A DNA stretch of 64,000 nt from Candidatus Tokpelaia hoelldoblerii (GCA_002005325.1 CP017315.1:1674001-1738000); one strand, 5' to 3'. Positions 47,713-58,778 are shown, counted from the first letter of the stretch. The notes: generated by a model not told the origin, from the sequence alone. A program made the numbers and translations.

Positions 47713-48240
47713 TTAAAGCGCCAGTTCCTTCAGCAGGTTCTGCGGCGAGGAAACGCCATACGGGTCGCTCTCGCAATTGTCTTCAAAACCTTCTTCCTCA
47801 AACCACTTTTCAATAACACCGTTATTGATAATGGCGGCATAGCGCCATGAACGCATGCCGAAGCCGAGATTGTCCTTGCGCACCAGCATCCCTATTTTAC
47901 GGGTGAATTCGCCCGAGCCATCGGGAATGAGCTTGATATTCGCCAAGCCCTGCTGCTTGCCCCAGGCATTCATCACAAAGGCATCATTGACCGACAGGCA
48001 GTAAATTTCATCAATGCCGTTTTTCTGAAACTCGGAAAAAAGCTTTTCAAAATCCGGCAGCTGAAACGTCGAGCAGGTCGGGGTAAAAGCGCCGGGAAGC
48101 GAAAACAGGACAACCCGCTTGTTTGCGAAATAATCCTTTGATGTCACATCCTGCCAGCGGAACGGGTTGTCACCGCCGATGGTTTCATCACGCACCCGGG
48201 TGCGGAAAGTGACGGAAGGAACGTGTTTGCCAATCATCAT
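47713..48240 (-). CDS. Prx5-type peroxiredoxin
   Basis: A 175-residue peroxiredoxin of the Prx5/AhpE-like 'glutathione-dependent' type. The peroxidatic Cys lies in SLPGAFTPTCSTFQLPDFE; the conserved Arg is in FGMRSWRYAAI; and a second Cys in GFEDNCESDPYGVSSP is in the position seen in Prx proteins that work with glutaredoxin or glutathione. No signal peptide, so cytoplasmic. Reduces hydrogen peroxide and alkyl peroxides. It is divergent from pgm. Confidence 0.9.
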   Translation of the reverse strand: MMIGKHVPSVTFRTRVRDETIGGDNPFRWQDVTSKDYFANKRVVLFSLPGAFTPTCSTFQLPDFEKLFSEFQKNGIDEIYCLSVNDAFVMNAWGKQQGLANIKLIPDGSGEFTRKIGMLVRKDNLGFGMRSWRYAAIINNGVIEKWFEEEGFEDNCESDPYGVSSPQNLLKELAL

Positions 48241-48398
48241 ATCAGTTACTCCAGCTAGAGATTGATTTTATTTTATGGTACAGGAAGCAAAAAGAACAGG
48301 GCTGAAATCCGAAAGCATGACAACAATTATTTCACGTGTTGCCATGCCGAATCTCTCCCTTATGCTGTCACTGTGTACTATATCACATTTAAACATAA

Positions 48399-50039
<1,641 letters not shown>

Positions 50040-50188
50040 GGTGTATGACAAATTCACGTTTTTTCAAAGAGTACAGAGTTCATAATACAAGAACAAAATT
50101 CAGAAGCTCCGGCCAAGCCTTGTTCAAAAATTTTCACAGTTATCCACATCATAATAACAGCCATTTCTTAATATCCATGACAGCCCCC

Positions 50189-50222
50189 ATATTTGCCATG
50201 CTGGACACAGCAAGGCAAATAT
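50189..50222. promoter_or_regulatory. Strong stem-loop upstream of the aldehyde dehydrogenase gene
   Basis: ATATTTGCC (50189-50197) pairs with GGCAAATAT (50214-50222), and inside it TGCTG pairs with CAGCA around the loop GACA. One A-A mismatch separates the two stems, giving 14 base pairs. It lies 47 bases before the ALDH start. No T run follows, so it is either an operator palindrome or a leader hairpin; it could also help end the pgm transcript. The rest of the 230-base gap shows no gene. Confidence 0.55.
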
Positions 50223-50269
50223 GTTATTTCAGCAGTGAGGAGAAGTAGATATTAAGGGAGGATGCTGGC

Positions 50270-51703
50270 ATGTCGGTGCCTGAGCTCAGACATTTTATCC
50301 ATGGAACATATTATATTGCAAATAGCAGTTCTGAATTTTTTGACCTGATCAGCCCGGTTGATGGTGAAGTCTATGGCCATTCTCCTAACGCTGACCAGGC
50401 CATGGTTGATCTGGCCTATAATTCTGCTGAATCGGCATTCACAATTTGGGGGAAAAGCACGCCCTCGGAACGTCAGAAAGCCTTGCTGTATCTTGCCGAT
50501 GCAGTGGAGAAAAACAGCGATCAGCTGATTGAGGCACAAAGCCGCAACACCGGCCAGATCAAGCGCTTCATTGCTTCGGAAGAAGTTGCCGCCGCGGTTG
50601 ATCAGCTCCGTTTTTTTGCCGGCGCAGCGCGCCTGCTTGAAGGAAAAGCAACCTGTGAATATATATCGGGGATGACGTCAAGCATCCGCCGTGAGCCGCT
50701 GGGTGTTGTCGGTCAGGTTGCCCCATGGAATTACCCGCTGCTGATGGCCATCTGGAAGATTGCCCCCGCACTTGCTGCCGGTAATACCGTGGTACTCAAG
50801 CCCAGTGACACAACACCGCACAGCACATTACTTCTGGCCGAACTGGCGGCGCAGTTTTTCCCTGCCGGAACGTTTAATGTTGTGCTGGGCAAGGCTGACG
50901 CCGGAGCAAGAGTGGTTTCACACAGGACAGCAGCACTTGTATCTATTACCGGTTCGGTCAGAGCCGGTTTGCAGGTTGCGGCGGCGGCGGCAGCAAACCT
51001 CAGCAAAGCTCATCTGGAGCTGGGCGGTAAAGCGCCTGTCGTGGTATTTGAGGATGCAGATCTTGACACGGCGGTCGAGGCAATTGCCACAGCAGGCTAT
51101 TTTAATGCCGGCCAGGACTGCACGGCCGCCACACGTGTGATTGTCGCTGAACCCTTGCATGATGAATTTGTTGCCAGGCTGGTGACGGTTGCAAAAGCCA
51201 GCCGGTTTGGCAACCCGGATGATTCGGATGCTTTATATGGCGCGCTCAATAATGCCAGCCAGATGGAACGTGTCAAAGGCTTTATCGAACGTTTGCCAGC
51301 GCACGCGCAGATTGAGACGGGCGGCCATCAGGCGCAGCGGCCGGGTTATTATTTTGAACCGACTGTCATCACCGGCCTGCAGCAGCAGGATGAAACAATC
51401 CAGACCGAAATTTTCGGCCCGGTCATCACGGTACAGACGTTTAAAGATGAAGAAGATGCAATCAAAAAGGCGAATGATGTTGAATATGGTCTGGCTTCCA
51501 GCGTCTGGACACGTGACCATGCACGGGCCATGCGTCTGTCGCGGGCGCTGGATTTTGGCACGGTGTGGATCAATACACACATTCCCCTGACGGGTGAAAT
51601 GCCGCATGGCGGCTTTAAAAGCTCCGGCTATGGCAAGGATCTGTCTGCCTATGCCCTTGAAGAATACACACGCATCAAACATGTGATGAGCGCCAACAAT
51701 TAA
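50270..51703 (+). CDS. Aminoaldehyde dehydrogenase (gamma-aminobutyraldehyde dehydrogenase-like)
   Basis: A 477-residue NAD(P)-dependent aldehyde dehydrogenase. Key residues are present: PLGVVGQVAPWNYPL (oxyanion Asn), VVLKPSDTTPHS, SITGSVRAG (cofactor), LELGGKAPVVVF (general base Glu), and the nucleophile Cys in FNAGQDCTAATRV. The AGQDCTA form of the active-site motif and the overall similarity point to the PatD/PuuC-type aminobutyraldehyde group, which acts in polyamine breakdown. The start at ATG 50270 has GGGAGG eight bases upstream. It leads a four-gene block of lower GC than its neighbours that ends with a flavin amine oxidase. Confidence 0.85.
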   Translation: MSVPELRHFIHGTYYIANSSSEFFDLISPVDGEVYGHSPNADQAMVDLAYNSAESAFTIWGKSTPSERQKALLYLADAVEKNSDQLIEAQSRNTGQIKRFIASEEVAAAVDQLRFFAGAARLLEGKATCEYISGMTSSIRREPLGVVGQVAPWNYPLLMAIWKIAPALAAGNTVVLKPSDTTPHSTLLLAELAAQFFPAGTFNVVLGKADAGARVVSHRTAALVSITGSVRAGLQVAAAAAANLSKAHLELGGKAPVVVFEDADLDTAVEAIATAGYFNAGQDCTAATRVIVAEPLHDEFVARLVTVAKASRFGNPDDSDALYGALNNASQMERVKGFIERLPAHAQIETGGHQAQRPGYYFEPTVITGLQQQDETIQTEIFGPVITVQTFKDEEDAIKKANDVEYGLASSVWTRDHARAMRLSRALDFGTVWINTHIPLTGEMPHGGFKSSGYGKDLSAYALEEYTRIKHVMSANN

Positions 51704-51720
51704 ACTTGCAGGTTACGGTC

Positions 51721-52494
51721 ATGACTTCAACTGAAACCATACGCGATTTTGTATCACGTGCCCACCATGAGTTATTTTCCAAGCGTGATATTTCTGCTCT
51801 GAACCGTTATTTTTCAGCCGATTTTATCGAGCATTCCCCTCTGGTCAGAGATGGCCTTGCCGGACTGCAGGAATTGGTCGAAACACACCCGGCTTTGCAT
51901 TATGAAATGCACCGGGTGCTGCAGGATGGTGATCTGGTGGCGCTTCACGGCCGTTTTACCGGATTGGATGAGCAGCCTCTGGTCGGCTTTGATCTCTATA
52001 GGGTAGCCCAGGGCAAGATCGTGGAACACTGGGACGGCCTGGTTCCGGAAGCGGTTCCCAATGCCAGCGGCCGCACCCAGCTTGACGGATCATCCGTACC
52101 GAGCATTGGCCAGAACCATGAAAAGAACCGTGCATTGGTTGTTGCTTTTTTCAATCGTACTTTGATCAGGGAGGATTATTCCGGTTTCAGGGATTACACG
52201 GATGGTAAAACTTTTTTGCAGCATAGCCCTGACATTGCTGATGGTGTGGACTCTGTCATTCATTTTCTTGAAACCCTTAAACATACAGGCCATGGCCTGC
52301 ATTATAAAACAATTCATCATACAGTGGCTGACGGTTCGTTTGTCCTGACCCATTCTGAAGGCAGTATCGGTAATATCCGCCATGCTTATTTTGAGCTCTG
52401 GCGTGTCGAACAAGACAGGATTGTTGAATTGTGGGATGCGATCACGCCTGTACCGGAAGATGATCAGGCGTTGCACCGTCATGGAATTTTCTGA
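51721..52494 (+). CDS. Double SnoaL-like protein
   Basis: A 257-residue protein built of two SnoaL-like (NTF2-fold) halves, about residues 1-120 and 130-250. Each half has the pattern of a helix, then FIEHSPLVRDG or FLQHSPDIADG, a Gly-rich strand and a LYRVAQGKIVEHWD or LWRVEQDRIVELWD strand. The internal similarity shows tandem duplication of one domain. The family (COG4922) is annotated as SnoaL-like with no proven reaction; it may bind a small polar ligand. ATG 51721 was chosen over an upstream TTG. It lies 17 bases after the ALDH gene and probably shares its transcript. Confidence 0.8.
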   Translation: MTSTETIRDFVSRAHHELFSKRDISALNRYFSADFIEHSPLVRDGLAGLQELVETHPALHYEMHRVLQDGDLVALHGRFTGLDEQPLVGFDLYRVAQGKIVEHWDGLVPEAVPNASGRTQLDGSSVPSIGQNHEKNRALVVAFFNRTLIREDYSGFRDYTDGKTFLQHSPDIADGVDSVIHFLETLKHTGHGLHYKTIHHTVADGSFVLTHSEGSIGNIRHAYFELWRVEQDRIVELWDAITPVPEDDQALHRHGIF

Positions 52495-52639
52495 CAGGCG
52501 GGGGCAATGGTTTTGGCAGCAACAAGCTGAATCAGAACGGACAGGGCTTCTGGCTTCAGAGAGTGGATGGCGGTAGATCTCTCCATGCCTTGTGACTGAT
52601 CTGCCTGGTGCTCCGGCAACCGAGACGGGAGATGACAGC

Positions 52640-52984
52640 ATGAGATGGTATTTACAGGCATTCAGAAAATATGTGGTTTTCAAAGGCAGAGCCGAGCGCA
52701 GGGAATTCTGGTATTTCCTGCTTTTTCAAATATTCGCTGTTATGCTGATTTCTTTTCTGGAAAGGCAGTTTGCCATTGCCAATCCTGAAATTTATATGGG
52801 CCGGGTTACCGTGTTCTATTTACTGATCACCTTTGTGCCTGCACTGGCGGTGACTGTGCGACGCCTGCATGATAGCGGCTTTAGTGGCTGGTGGGTTCTT
52901 CTCGGCTTTATTCCCGCTATCGGTGTCATTATCATTCTGGTGCTTGCTGCCCTGCCCGGTGCGGCAAGCCGCCGGTATGGCTGA
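52640..52984 (+). CDS. DUF805 inner-membrane protein
   Basis: A 114-residue DUF805 protein: KYVVFKGRAERREFWYFLLFQIFAVM, LLITFVPALAVTVRRLHDSGFSGWW and LLGFIPAIGVIIILVLAALPG, with three to four spans and the family's RAxRxEFWYF and RRLHDxG motifs. Function unknown; DUF805 proteins are common beside transport and stress genes. The start is ATG 52640 with GGGAG eight bases upstream. The 145-base gap before it holds no recognisable feature. Confidence 0.85.
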   Translation: MRWYLQAFRKYVVFKGRAERREFWYFLLFQIFAVMLISFLERQFAIANPEIYMGRVTVFYLLITFVPALAVTVRRLHDSGFSGWWVLLGFIPAIGVIIILVLAALPGAASRRYG

Positions 52985-53037
52985 ATTGATGAAAGATGTT
53001 GAAAATGTGATCCCGTCAACTTCAGGGAGGATAAACC

Positions 53038-54564
53038 ATGACATTGGACAGGCGCGAATTCATGCTCAAAATGGCAGGCATTTCGGGTATGGGGATAATG
53101 TCTACATCCATACCGCTGCTGACAGCGGTGAACTCTTCCGGCGCAGAATATACCACCGATATCCCCAAACCTGTGCTTTTGCGGGATACCCGCAATACAG
53201 CGACCAGGCTGGGGATTGATCCGCGTATCTGGAACTGGCATCGGGATGCTGACACTTCCGCTGCAATGCCGGCCAATTATTATGAGGCATCCCTGTCTGA
53301 ATGGCCTGAATTTGGCAGATTACCAGCAGACCAGACCTGTGATGTTGTCATTATCGGCGGTGGTTTGCTCGGTGCTTCTACAGCCTTGCATCTGGCTGAA
53401 GCGGGACTGGATGTTATTGTGATTGAGAAAGACAATGTTGGTTCAGGAGCCTCCGGCCGCAATGGCGGCCAGATAACGCCCGGTCTTGCGCGCTGGGATG
53501 CTGCAACCATGATGTCCCATCTTTCAACAGATGAAGCCAGACGCCTGTGGCATTTTTGCGGGGCAGAGGCAATGGAGCTTATTGATGACCTTTCCGCGCG
53601 CCATAATTTTGCGTGTGAGCGCAAACGCGGTCATATGACGACGGCTGTGCATGCAGGACATATGGGATATCTCGTTGAAAATGCCGATGCCCGCAAGGAA
53701 TTAGGCGATCCGGCAGTGCGTATTATTGGATCCCATGAGCTCAAGGACTATATCCGCTCCGATATCTATTACGGGGCAGCGGTGGATAGTGGCGGCGGCC
53801 AGGTGCATCCACTTGCGCTGCTGCGTGGTCTGGTTTACGGCTTTATCCGCAAGGGCGGGCGCATCTATGAAAAAACTGCCATGCAAGGACTTGAAAAAAC
53901 ACCTTCCGGCGCTGTGGTGACCACACACTATGGTACGATCAAGGCACGCAAGGCTGTGGTGCTGGCAGTGCACAGTTACACATCGTGGCTTTTGCCCAAT
54001 CATTCCACGACGATGCCATTTTTCACTTATGTCGCTGTGACGCCGCCCCTGCCAATGGATGTCCGTGAACTGTTGCCTGCCGATATGCCGGTTTATGATA
54101 CCCAGTTGCAGATTGATTATTATCGTGCTGTGCGTGATAACCGCCTGCTATTTGGCGGACAAGGCACGGGCAATTCATGGTCTCCGCGGGATGTGAATAA
54201 CTACCTTCTTGACCGGATCAGAACCGTATTTCCACAATTGCAGGATCCAGAGCTTGAGTATTCCTGGAGCGGCATAAGCGACATTACAATCAATGGCGTG
54301 ACAGATTGCCGTAAGAATGATGATCCTGTACCGGTTTATGCCGTGCATGGCTGGAACGGTCATGGTGTTGCGCAGACTGTGCGTATTGGCAAAGCAGTCA
54401 GTGACGATGTGACAGGGCGCAATGATGACTTTCTTATGCTGACGCATTTTGAGCATAAACAAATCCCGTTGAACAATTATATCGGACCGGTGGTTATTCC
54501 ATTGGTCAAGGGAGCCCTTGGTTTAAAAAGCATGTTGACCCCGGCCGACGTCGTTTCGTTTTAG
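53038..54564 (+). CDS. Tat-exported FAD-dependent amine oxidase (PuuB/DAO family)
   Basis: A 508-residue FAD-dependent oxidoreductase of the DAO fold. The start is a twin-arginine signal peptide: LDRREFMLKMAGISGMGIM followed by a hydrophobic stretch and AVNSSGAEY (cleavage near residue 36), so the folded flavoprotein should be exported to the periplasm. The FAD loop is VVIIGGGLLGASTALHLAEAG at about residue 105, followed by SGASGRNGGQITPGL. The carboxy half (YSWSGISDITINGVTD, VYAVHGWNGHGVAQT) matches gamma-glutamylputrescine oxidase-like proteins. Substrate is probably a polyamine or other amine; the family's usual members are cytoplasmic. GGGAGG lies in front of the ATG. It closes the block and abuts convergent fumC. 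Confidence 0.85.
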   Translation: MTLDRREFMLKMAGISGMGIMSTSIPLLTAVNSSGAEYTTDIPKPVLLRDTRNTATRLGIDPRIWNWHRDADTSAAMPANYYEASLSEWPEFGRLPADQTCDVVIIGGGLLGASTALHLAEAGLDVIVIEKDNVGSGASGRNGGQITPGLARWDAATMMSHLSTDEARRLWHFCGAEAMELIDDLSARHNFACERKRGHMTTAVHAGHMGYLVENADARKELGDPAVRIIGSHELKDYIRSDIYYGAAVDSGGGQVHPLALLRGLVYGFIRKGGRIYEKTAMQGLEKTPSGAVVTTHYGTIKARKAVVLAVHSYTSWLLPNHSTTMPFFTYVAVTPPLPMDVRELLPADMPVYDTQLQIDYYRAVRDNRLLFGGQGTGNSWSPRDVNNYLLDRIRTVFPQLQDPELEYSWSGISDITINGVTDCRKNDDPVPVYAVHGWNGHGVAQTVRIGKAVSDDVTGRNDDFLMLTHFEHKQIPLNNYIGPVVIPLVKGALGLKSMLTPADVVSF

Positions 54565-54570
54565 GCTGGT

Positions 54571-55962
54571 TCAACCCGGCCTTATCATTTTTTCCGGTTT
54601 GACCAGCAGGTTATAGTCCTTTTCACTGACAAGGCCGCTTTTCAGCGCTTCCTCACGCAGGGTTGTGCCGTTTTTATGCGCTGTCTTGGCAATTTTCGCC
54701 GCCGCGTCATAGCCGATGGCCGGGGCAAGCGCCGTCACCAGCATTAACGACTGCTCCATCAGATGTTTGATACGCGTCCGATTGGCGGTAATGCCGCGCA
54801 CGCAATGGTCGGCAAATGAGCGCATGCAATCGGCCAGCAGACGGATAGACTGCAGCACATTATAGGCAATCACCGGTTTATAGACATTGAGTTCAAAATG
54901 CCCCTGTGAGGCGGCAACTGTAACGGTGGTCTGGTTACCGAATACCTGGCAGGCAACCATGGTCAACGCCTCGCACTGGGTCGGGTTCACCTTGCCGGGC
55001 ATGATGGATGAGCCGGGCTCATTTTCCGGCAGGCTCAATTCACCCAGGCCCGAGCGCGGGCCTGAGCCCAGAAAACGGATGTCATTGGCAATTTTGAACA
55101 GATCTGCAGCCAGTGCGTTCAAGCTGCCATGAAAATCGGCCAAAGCGCCATGGCTTGCCAAAGCCTCAAACTTGTTGGCGGCGGTTTTGAACGGCAGGCC
55201 GGTGATATCTGTGAGACTGTCGGCAAAAGCCGTGTCAAAACCGGCCGGCGCATTCAGCCCTGTGCCAACTGCCGTGCCGCCCTGCGCCAGATGCAGAACG
55301 CTTTTCAGGCTGCTCTCAAGACGCTTGCGGCCATAGTCCAGCGCCGCGCGATAGCCGGAAAATTCCTGCCCCAGCGTCACAGGGGTTGCGTCCTGTGTAT
55401 GGGTGCGGCCGATTTTGACAAGAGCGGCAAATTCCTTTTCCTTGTCGGCCAGCGCCGTTGCCAGGTGATCAAGGGCAGGAAACAGCGCATGAACCGTCTG
55501 CATGGCAGTCGCAATGTGCATGGCGGTGGGGAAAGAATCGTTGGAAGACTGGCTCATATTGACATGGTCATTGGGATGCACCGGTTTTTTCGAGCCTTTT
55601 TCACCACCCAGCATTTCAATGGCGCGGTTGGAAATCACCTCATTGGCGTTCATGTTGCTCTGTGTGCCCGAGCCGGTCTGCCAGACCACAAGCGGAAAAT
55701 TATCATCCCATTTGCCCGCTGCCACCTCGCTGGCCGCGGCAACAATCACCTCACCGATGGTTTTATCCAGCTTGCCCAGTTTCATATTGCTGAGCGCCGC
55801 CGCCTGTTTGACCAGCCCGAGCGCATGCACAAGCGATAATGGCTGGCGCTCAATGCCGATTTTGAAATTATGGCGCGAGCGTTCGGTCTGTGCGCCCCAA
55901 TAGTGCTCGGCCGGAACTTCAATGGTGCCAAATGTATCTGTTTCCGTACGGGTTTTGTTCAT
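54571..55962 (-). CDS. fumC: Class II fumarate hydratase
   Basis: FumC hydrates fumarate to malate in the TCA cycle. The 463-residue iron-independent (class II) product has the family motifs [64 protein letters not shown] and the signature [15 protein letters not shown], with the catalytic Ser in its loop. The start is ATG 55962, with AAGGA six bases upstream; the frame continues upstream without a good site. It converges on the amine oxidase gene with 6 bases between. Confidence 0.97.
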   Translation of the reverse strand: MNKTRTETDTFGTIEVPAEHYWGAQTERSRHNFKIGIERQPLSLVHALGLVKQAAALSNMKLGKLDKTIGEVIVAAASEVAAGKWDDNFPLVVWQTGSGTQSNMNANEVISNRAIEMLGGEKGSKKPVHPNDHVNMSQSSNDSFPTAMHIATAMQTVHALFPALDHLATALADKEKEFAALVKIGRTHTQDATPVTLGQEFSGYRAALDYGRKRLESSLKSVLHLAQGGTAVGTGLNAPAGFDTAFADSLTDITGLPFKTAANKFEALASHGALADFHGSLNALAADLFKIANDIRFLGSGPRSGLGELSLPENEPGSSIMPGKVNPTQCEALTMVACQVFGNQTTVTVAASQGHFELNVYKPVIAYNVLQSIRLLADCMRSFADHCVRGITANRTRIKHLMEQSLMLVTALAPAIGYDAAAKIAKTAHKNGTTLREEALKSGLVSEKDYNLLVKPEKMIRPG

Positions 55963-56116
55963 ATTTGATCCTTCCATAAACTCTTCTTCAATATAGAATA
56001 TGCCACATGACGAAAAAAGCACCCTCGCAATAATGTGTAAAAAATCACACACCCCCCTCGTAATTGCGCGTAATATTGCGCATATATGAGATGAGAGATA
56101 AAATTGTGAGGATATT

Positions 56117-57022
56117 ATGCGTGATCCCTATACGGTTCTGGGTGTTTCCCGCACCGCCAAACCGGAAGAGATTAAATCGGCGTTCCGCAAGCTGGCGATG
56201 AAATACCATCCTGACCACAACAAGGATGACCCGAAAGCACAGGAAAAATTTGCTGAAATCAATCAGGCTTATGAAATTGTCGGCGACAAGGAGCGGCGCG
56301 GCCAGTTTGACCGCGGCGAGATTGACGCCGAAGGCAAACCGGCCTTTCAGGGTTTTGGCCAGCAAAGCAGTGGCGGCGGCAATCCGTTCAGCGGTTTTGG
56401 CGGTGGTTTTGGCGGCGGGCACTCATCACGCACAGGCGGTTTTAATATTGATGAAGAGCTGTTTCAGGATCTGTTCAGCCGGGGCGGACGGGGTGGTTTC
56501 GGCTTTGGCGGCGGCGGACGCAGACAGGCGCGCAAGGGCGCCGATATCACTGCCAAAATCGCCATTTCACTTGAACAGGCCGCAGGCGCTGAAAAAGTCG
56601 AGGCGGTTTTCCCCAATGGCAAACGGCTGAAAATCAAACTGCCCGCTTTTGTTGAAGACGGCCAGACCATCCGTCTCAAAGGCCAGGGGGAAAATGTGCC
56701 GGGCGGCGCAAGCAGTGATGCGCTGGTGACTGTCACCTTCAAGGCACATCCGCAATTCCGCCGTGAAGGACGGGTTCTGCACCTGGATTTGCCGGTCGCG
56801 CTGAAAACCGCCGTGCTGGGCGGCAAGGAAACGGTGGATACACTGAACGGCCGGGTGGCGGTCAGTATCCCGCCGCACTCCAGTTCTGACAAAGTCCTGC
56901 GCCTTAAAGGCAAGGGACTGCCGTTGAAAAACGGCAGCCGCGCTGACCTTTATGTGCATATCCGCCTTATGCTGCCGGAAGGCCATGACGCAGCGCTCGA
57001 GAAATTCGCCAGAACCCTGTAA
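56117..57022 (+). CDS. CbpA-type DnaJ co-chaperone
   Basis: A 301-residue type II J protein: amino-terminal J domain ([40 protein letters not shown] motif), a Gly/Phe-rich linker (about 75-140) and two carboxy-terminal substrate domains ([77 protein letters not shown]). The cysteine-rich zinc finger of DnaJ is absent, which points to CbpA. It should stimulate DnaK ATP hydrolysis. It is divergent from fumC; the 154-base gap contains two ATTGCGC words 12 bases apart. Confidence 0.9.
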   Translation: MRDPYTVLGVSRTAKPEEIKSAFRKLAMKYHPDHNKDDPKAQEKFAEINQAYEIVGDKERRGQFDRGEIDAEGKPAFQGFGQQSSGGGNPFSGFGGGFGGGHSSRTGGFNIDEELFQDLFSRGGRGGFGFGGGGRRQARKGADITAKIAISLEQAAGAEKVEAVFPNGKRLKIKLPAFVEDGQTIRLKGQGENVPGGASSDALVTVTFKAHPQFRREGRVLHLDLPVALKTAVLGGKETVDTLNGRVAVSIPPHSSSDKVLRLKGKGLPLKNGSRADLYVHIRLMLPEGHDAALEKFARTL

Positions 57023-57032
57023 GGGGATGCCT

Positions 57033-57656
57033 TCACGGGTAAAGCTTCTGCGTCTGCCATGCCTCATCCTGCGGGGTGGCGCGGGTGAACACCAGCCGGT
57101 CATGCAGGCGGAAGGGACGGTCCTGCCAGAATTCGACAGACAACGGTTTTATCCGGAAGCCTGACCAGTAAGGCGGGCGCGGAACAGATCCCACCGCATA
57201 ACGGGCCGTGTAATCGGCCACGGCTTTTTCCAGCGCAAAACGGCTTTCCAGCGGGCGTGACTGCCTAGAGGCCCAGGCGCCGATACGGCTGGCGCGCGGA
57301 CGGGAGGCATAATAGGCGTCGGCTTCCGCGCCGCTGACTTTTCCCACCAGCCCGCGCACCCGCACCTGCCGGTACAGTGACTTCCAGTGAAAGCACAGCG
57401 CCGCTTTCATCGAATGCAGGATCTCCCGCCCCTTCCGGCTTTCATAATTGGTGTAGAAGACAAAGCCCTGTTCATCAAACCCCTTGAGCAACACCATGCG
57501 CACATCCGGCAGGCCGGTTTCATCAACACTTGCCAGCGCTATGGCGTTGGGATCATTGAGTTCTTTTTCTTCTGCCTCGGCAAGCCAGCGGGCAAATAAT
57601 CCAAAAGGATTTCCGCTTTCCCCCAAGTCACCGCTTGTTAAGGCCTTGTCTGTCAT
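57033..57656 (-). CDS. pdxH: Pyridoxamine 5'-phosphate oxidase
   Basis: PdxH oxidises pyridoxamine or pyridoxine 5'-phosphate to pyridoxal 5'-phosphate with FMN and oxygen. The 207-residue product has [77 protein letters not shown] and the carboxy-terminal [30 protein letters not shown]...KLYP. All FMN- and substrate-contacting blocks of the family are present. The start is ATG 57656. It converges on the dnaJ-type gene with a 10-base gap. Confidence 0.96.
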   Translation of the reverse strand: MTDKALTSGDLGESGNPFGLFARWLAEAEEKELNDPNAIALASVDETGLPDVRMVLLKGFDEQGFVFYTNYESRKGREILHSMKAALCFHWKSLYRQVRVRGLVGKVSGAEADAYYASRPRASRIGAWASRQSRPLESRFALEKAVADYTARYAVGSVPRPPYWSGFRIKPLSVEFWQDRPFRLHDRLVFTRATPQDEAWQTQKLYP

Positions 57657-57718
57657 AGTATAAATACCCGTGTTGATTCTGCCTGCATCAGGCAACACAC
57701 CAGACAGGAAAATATAAT

Positions 57719-58144
57719 ATGACATTCTTTAAAAAGCCATATCTTGGCCTGCCTGTTCTTGTGGTGCTTGGCCTCAGCATACAAGGTTGTGTTGTCAGCG
57801 GCAACCAGAATCAAGCCCGCCAGGCCGACCGTTCGCTGGTCACCTCTGCCGTCACTGCCGACAAGGGCAATATTGACGATGCCCTGCCGCCCGCCGACCA
57901 GCAGGTGATTCGTGACTTTGTCGCAAAAGCCGGTAAAAATCAGGGGAATGTCCTTGTATGGACCAGCCAGGAAACCGGCAACCGCGGCACCATCAGCGCG
58001 CTGGCGGATCTGCAGGAAAACGGCCACGCCTGCCGCACTTTCCAGACAACACGTGAATCCTATGACGGTGTGCTGCTTTTTTCCGGCAAGGCCTGCAACA
58101 TTTCCGGCAATGTCTGGACCATGACAGATCTGAAAGCGCTTTAA
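57719..58144 (+). CDS. Small outer-membrane lipoprotein (RT0821/Lpp0805-like)
   Basis: A 141-residue protein with a lipoprotein signal peptide: a hydrophobic run [12 protein letters not shown] whose lipobox ends at Cys23. After cleavage the protein would be lipid-anchored. The carboxy domain ([33 protein letters not shown]...[13 protein letters not shown]) resembles the surface-antigen fold called RT0821/Lpp0805 and contains two Cys that could form a disulfide. Function unknown. It starts 62 bases from pdxH, divergently. AGGAA precedes the ATG. Confidence 0.78.
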   Translation: MTFFKKPYLGLPVLVVLGLSIQGCVVSGNQNQARQADRSLVTSAVTADKGNIDDALPPADQQVIRDFVAKAGKNQGNVLVWTSQETGNRGTISALADLQENGHACRTFQTTRESYDGVLLFSGKACNISGNVWTMTDLKAL

Positions 58145-58178
58145 AACAGCGCCTGTTCTCCCCGCCGGTTTTTAAATT

Positions 58179-58769
58179 TCAAAGCCAGACAAGGCCGTTG
58201 TCATCAAAGCGTAATATCCGGTCCTGCGAGATGGAAATGCTGGAGGCTTCATGTTCGCTCAAACCGCTATAGCGTTGCAGAATCGTGCGCAGGCAACCGC
58301 CATGGGTAACGCAGACAGTCGGCCGGCGCACCGCTTCCACCCAGCGGCAGACACGTTGCGATAACATGGCATAACTTTCCGCCTTTTCGCCCGGCGGCAC
58401 AAAATTCCATTTGTCAGCAAGGCGTGCAGCGACCAGATCCGGCGCTTTATCGGCAAGTTCAGCCTGGACAAGCCCCTGCCAGTCACCAAAATGCAATTCC
58501 ATCAACTGCCGGTCGGTGCGGTAGGCTTGCGGGTCAAGCCCCATGGCCGTGCGGATACACTCCATGGTTTGACGGGTGCGGCGCATGGGGCTGGCGACAA
58601 AGTCAAATCCTTCCGCCCTCCCGATCAGTTCTTTCAGCTTGCGCCCGTTGCGGGCGGCTTCACGCCGCCCCTGTTCGGTAATGTCACGCTCAACCTGCCC
58701 CTGAATACGATGGATTTTATTCCAGTCTGTCTGCCCGTGACGGGAAAAATAAATCCGTGGCCGCGCCAT
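58179..58769 (-). CDS. Histidine phosphatase family protein (phosphoglycerate mutase-like)
   Basis: A 196-residue protein of the phosphoglycerate mutase-like histidine phosphatase family. The catalytic motif FSRHGQTDWN with the nucleophile His is at the amino end, VASPMRRTRQTMECI holds the second Arg, ELHFGDWQG the acid, and VCVTHGGCLRTIL the second His. Broad-specificity phosphatase is as likely as a mutase because the length is short. It lies 9 bases after fabI. Confidence 0.9.
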   Translation of the reverse strand: MARPRIYFSRHGQTDWNKIHRIQGQVERDITEQGRREAARNGRKLKELIGRAEGFDFVASPMRRTRQTMECIRTAMGLDPQAYRTDRQLMELHFGDWQGLVQAELADKAPDLVAARLADKWNFVPPGEKAESYAMLSQRVCRWVEAVRRPTVCVTHGGCLRTILQRYSGLSEHEASSISISQDRILRFDDNGLVWL

Positions 58770-58778
58770 CAGGCTGTC

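Noticed and set aside
50140..50148. A perfect DnaA-box word TTATCCACA in the gap after pgm
   Set aside because: It is one isolated copy with no AT-rich unwinding region, no further boxes and no origin-linked genes nearby. A nine-base word is expected by chance in a chromosome.
50045..50248. A 67-codon plus-strand frame between pgm and the ALDH gene
   Set aside because: No ribosome site, no conserved features, and it runs through the stem-loop at 50189-50222. More likely untranslated.
55963..56116. ATTGCGC words in the fumC/dnaJ gap as a regulator site
   Set aside because: Only two short copies are present in direct orientation and no known consensus fits. Noted in the dnaJ entry but not claimed.
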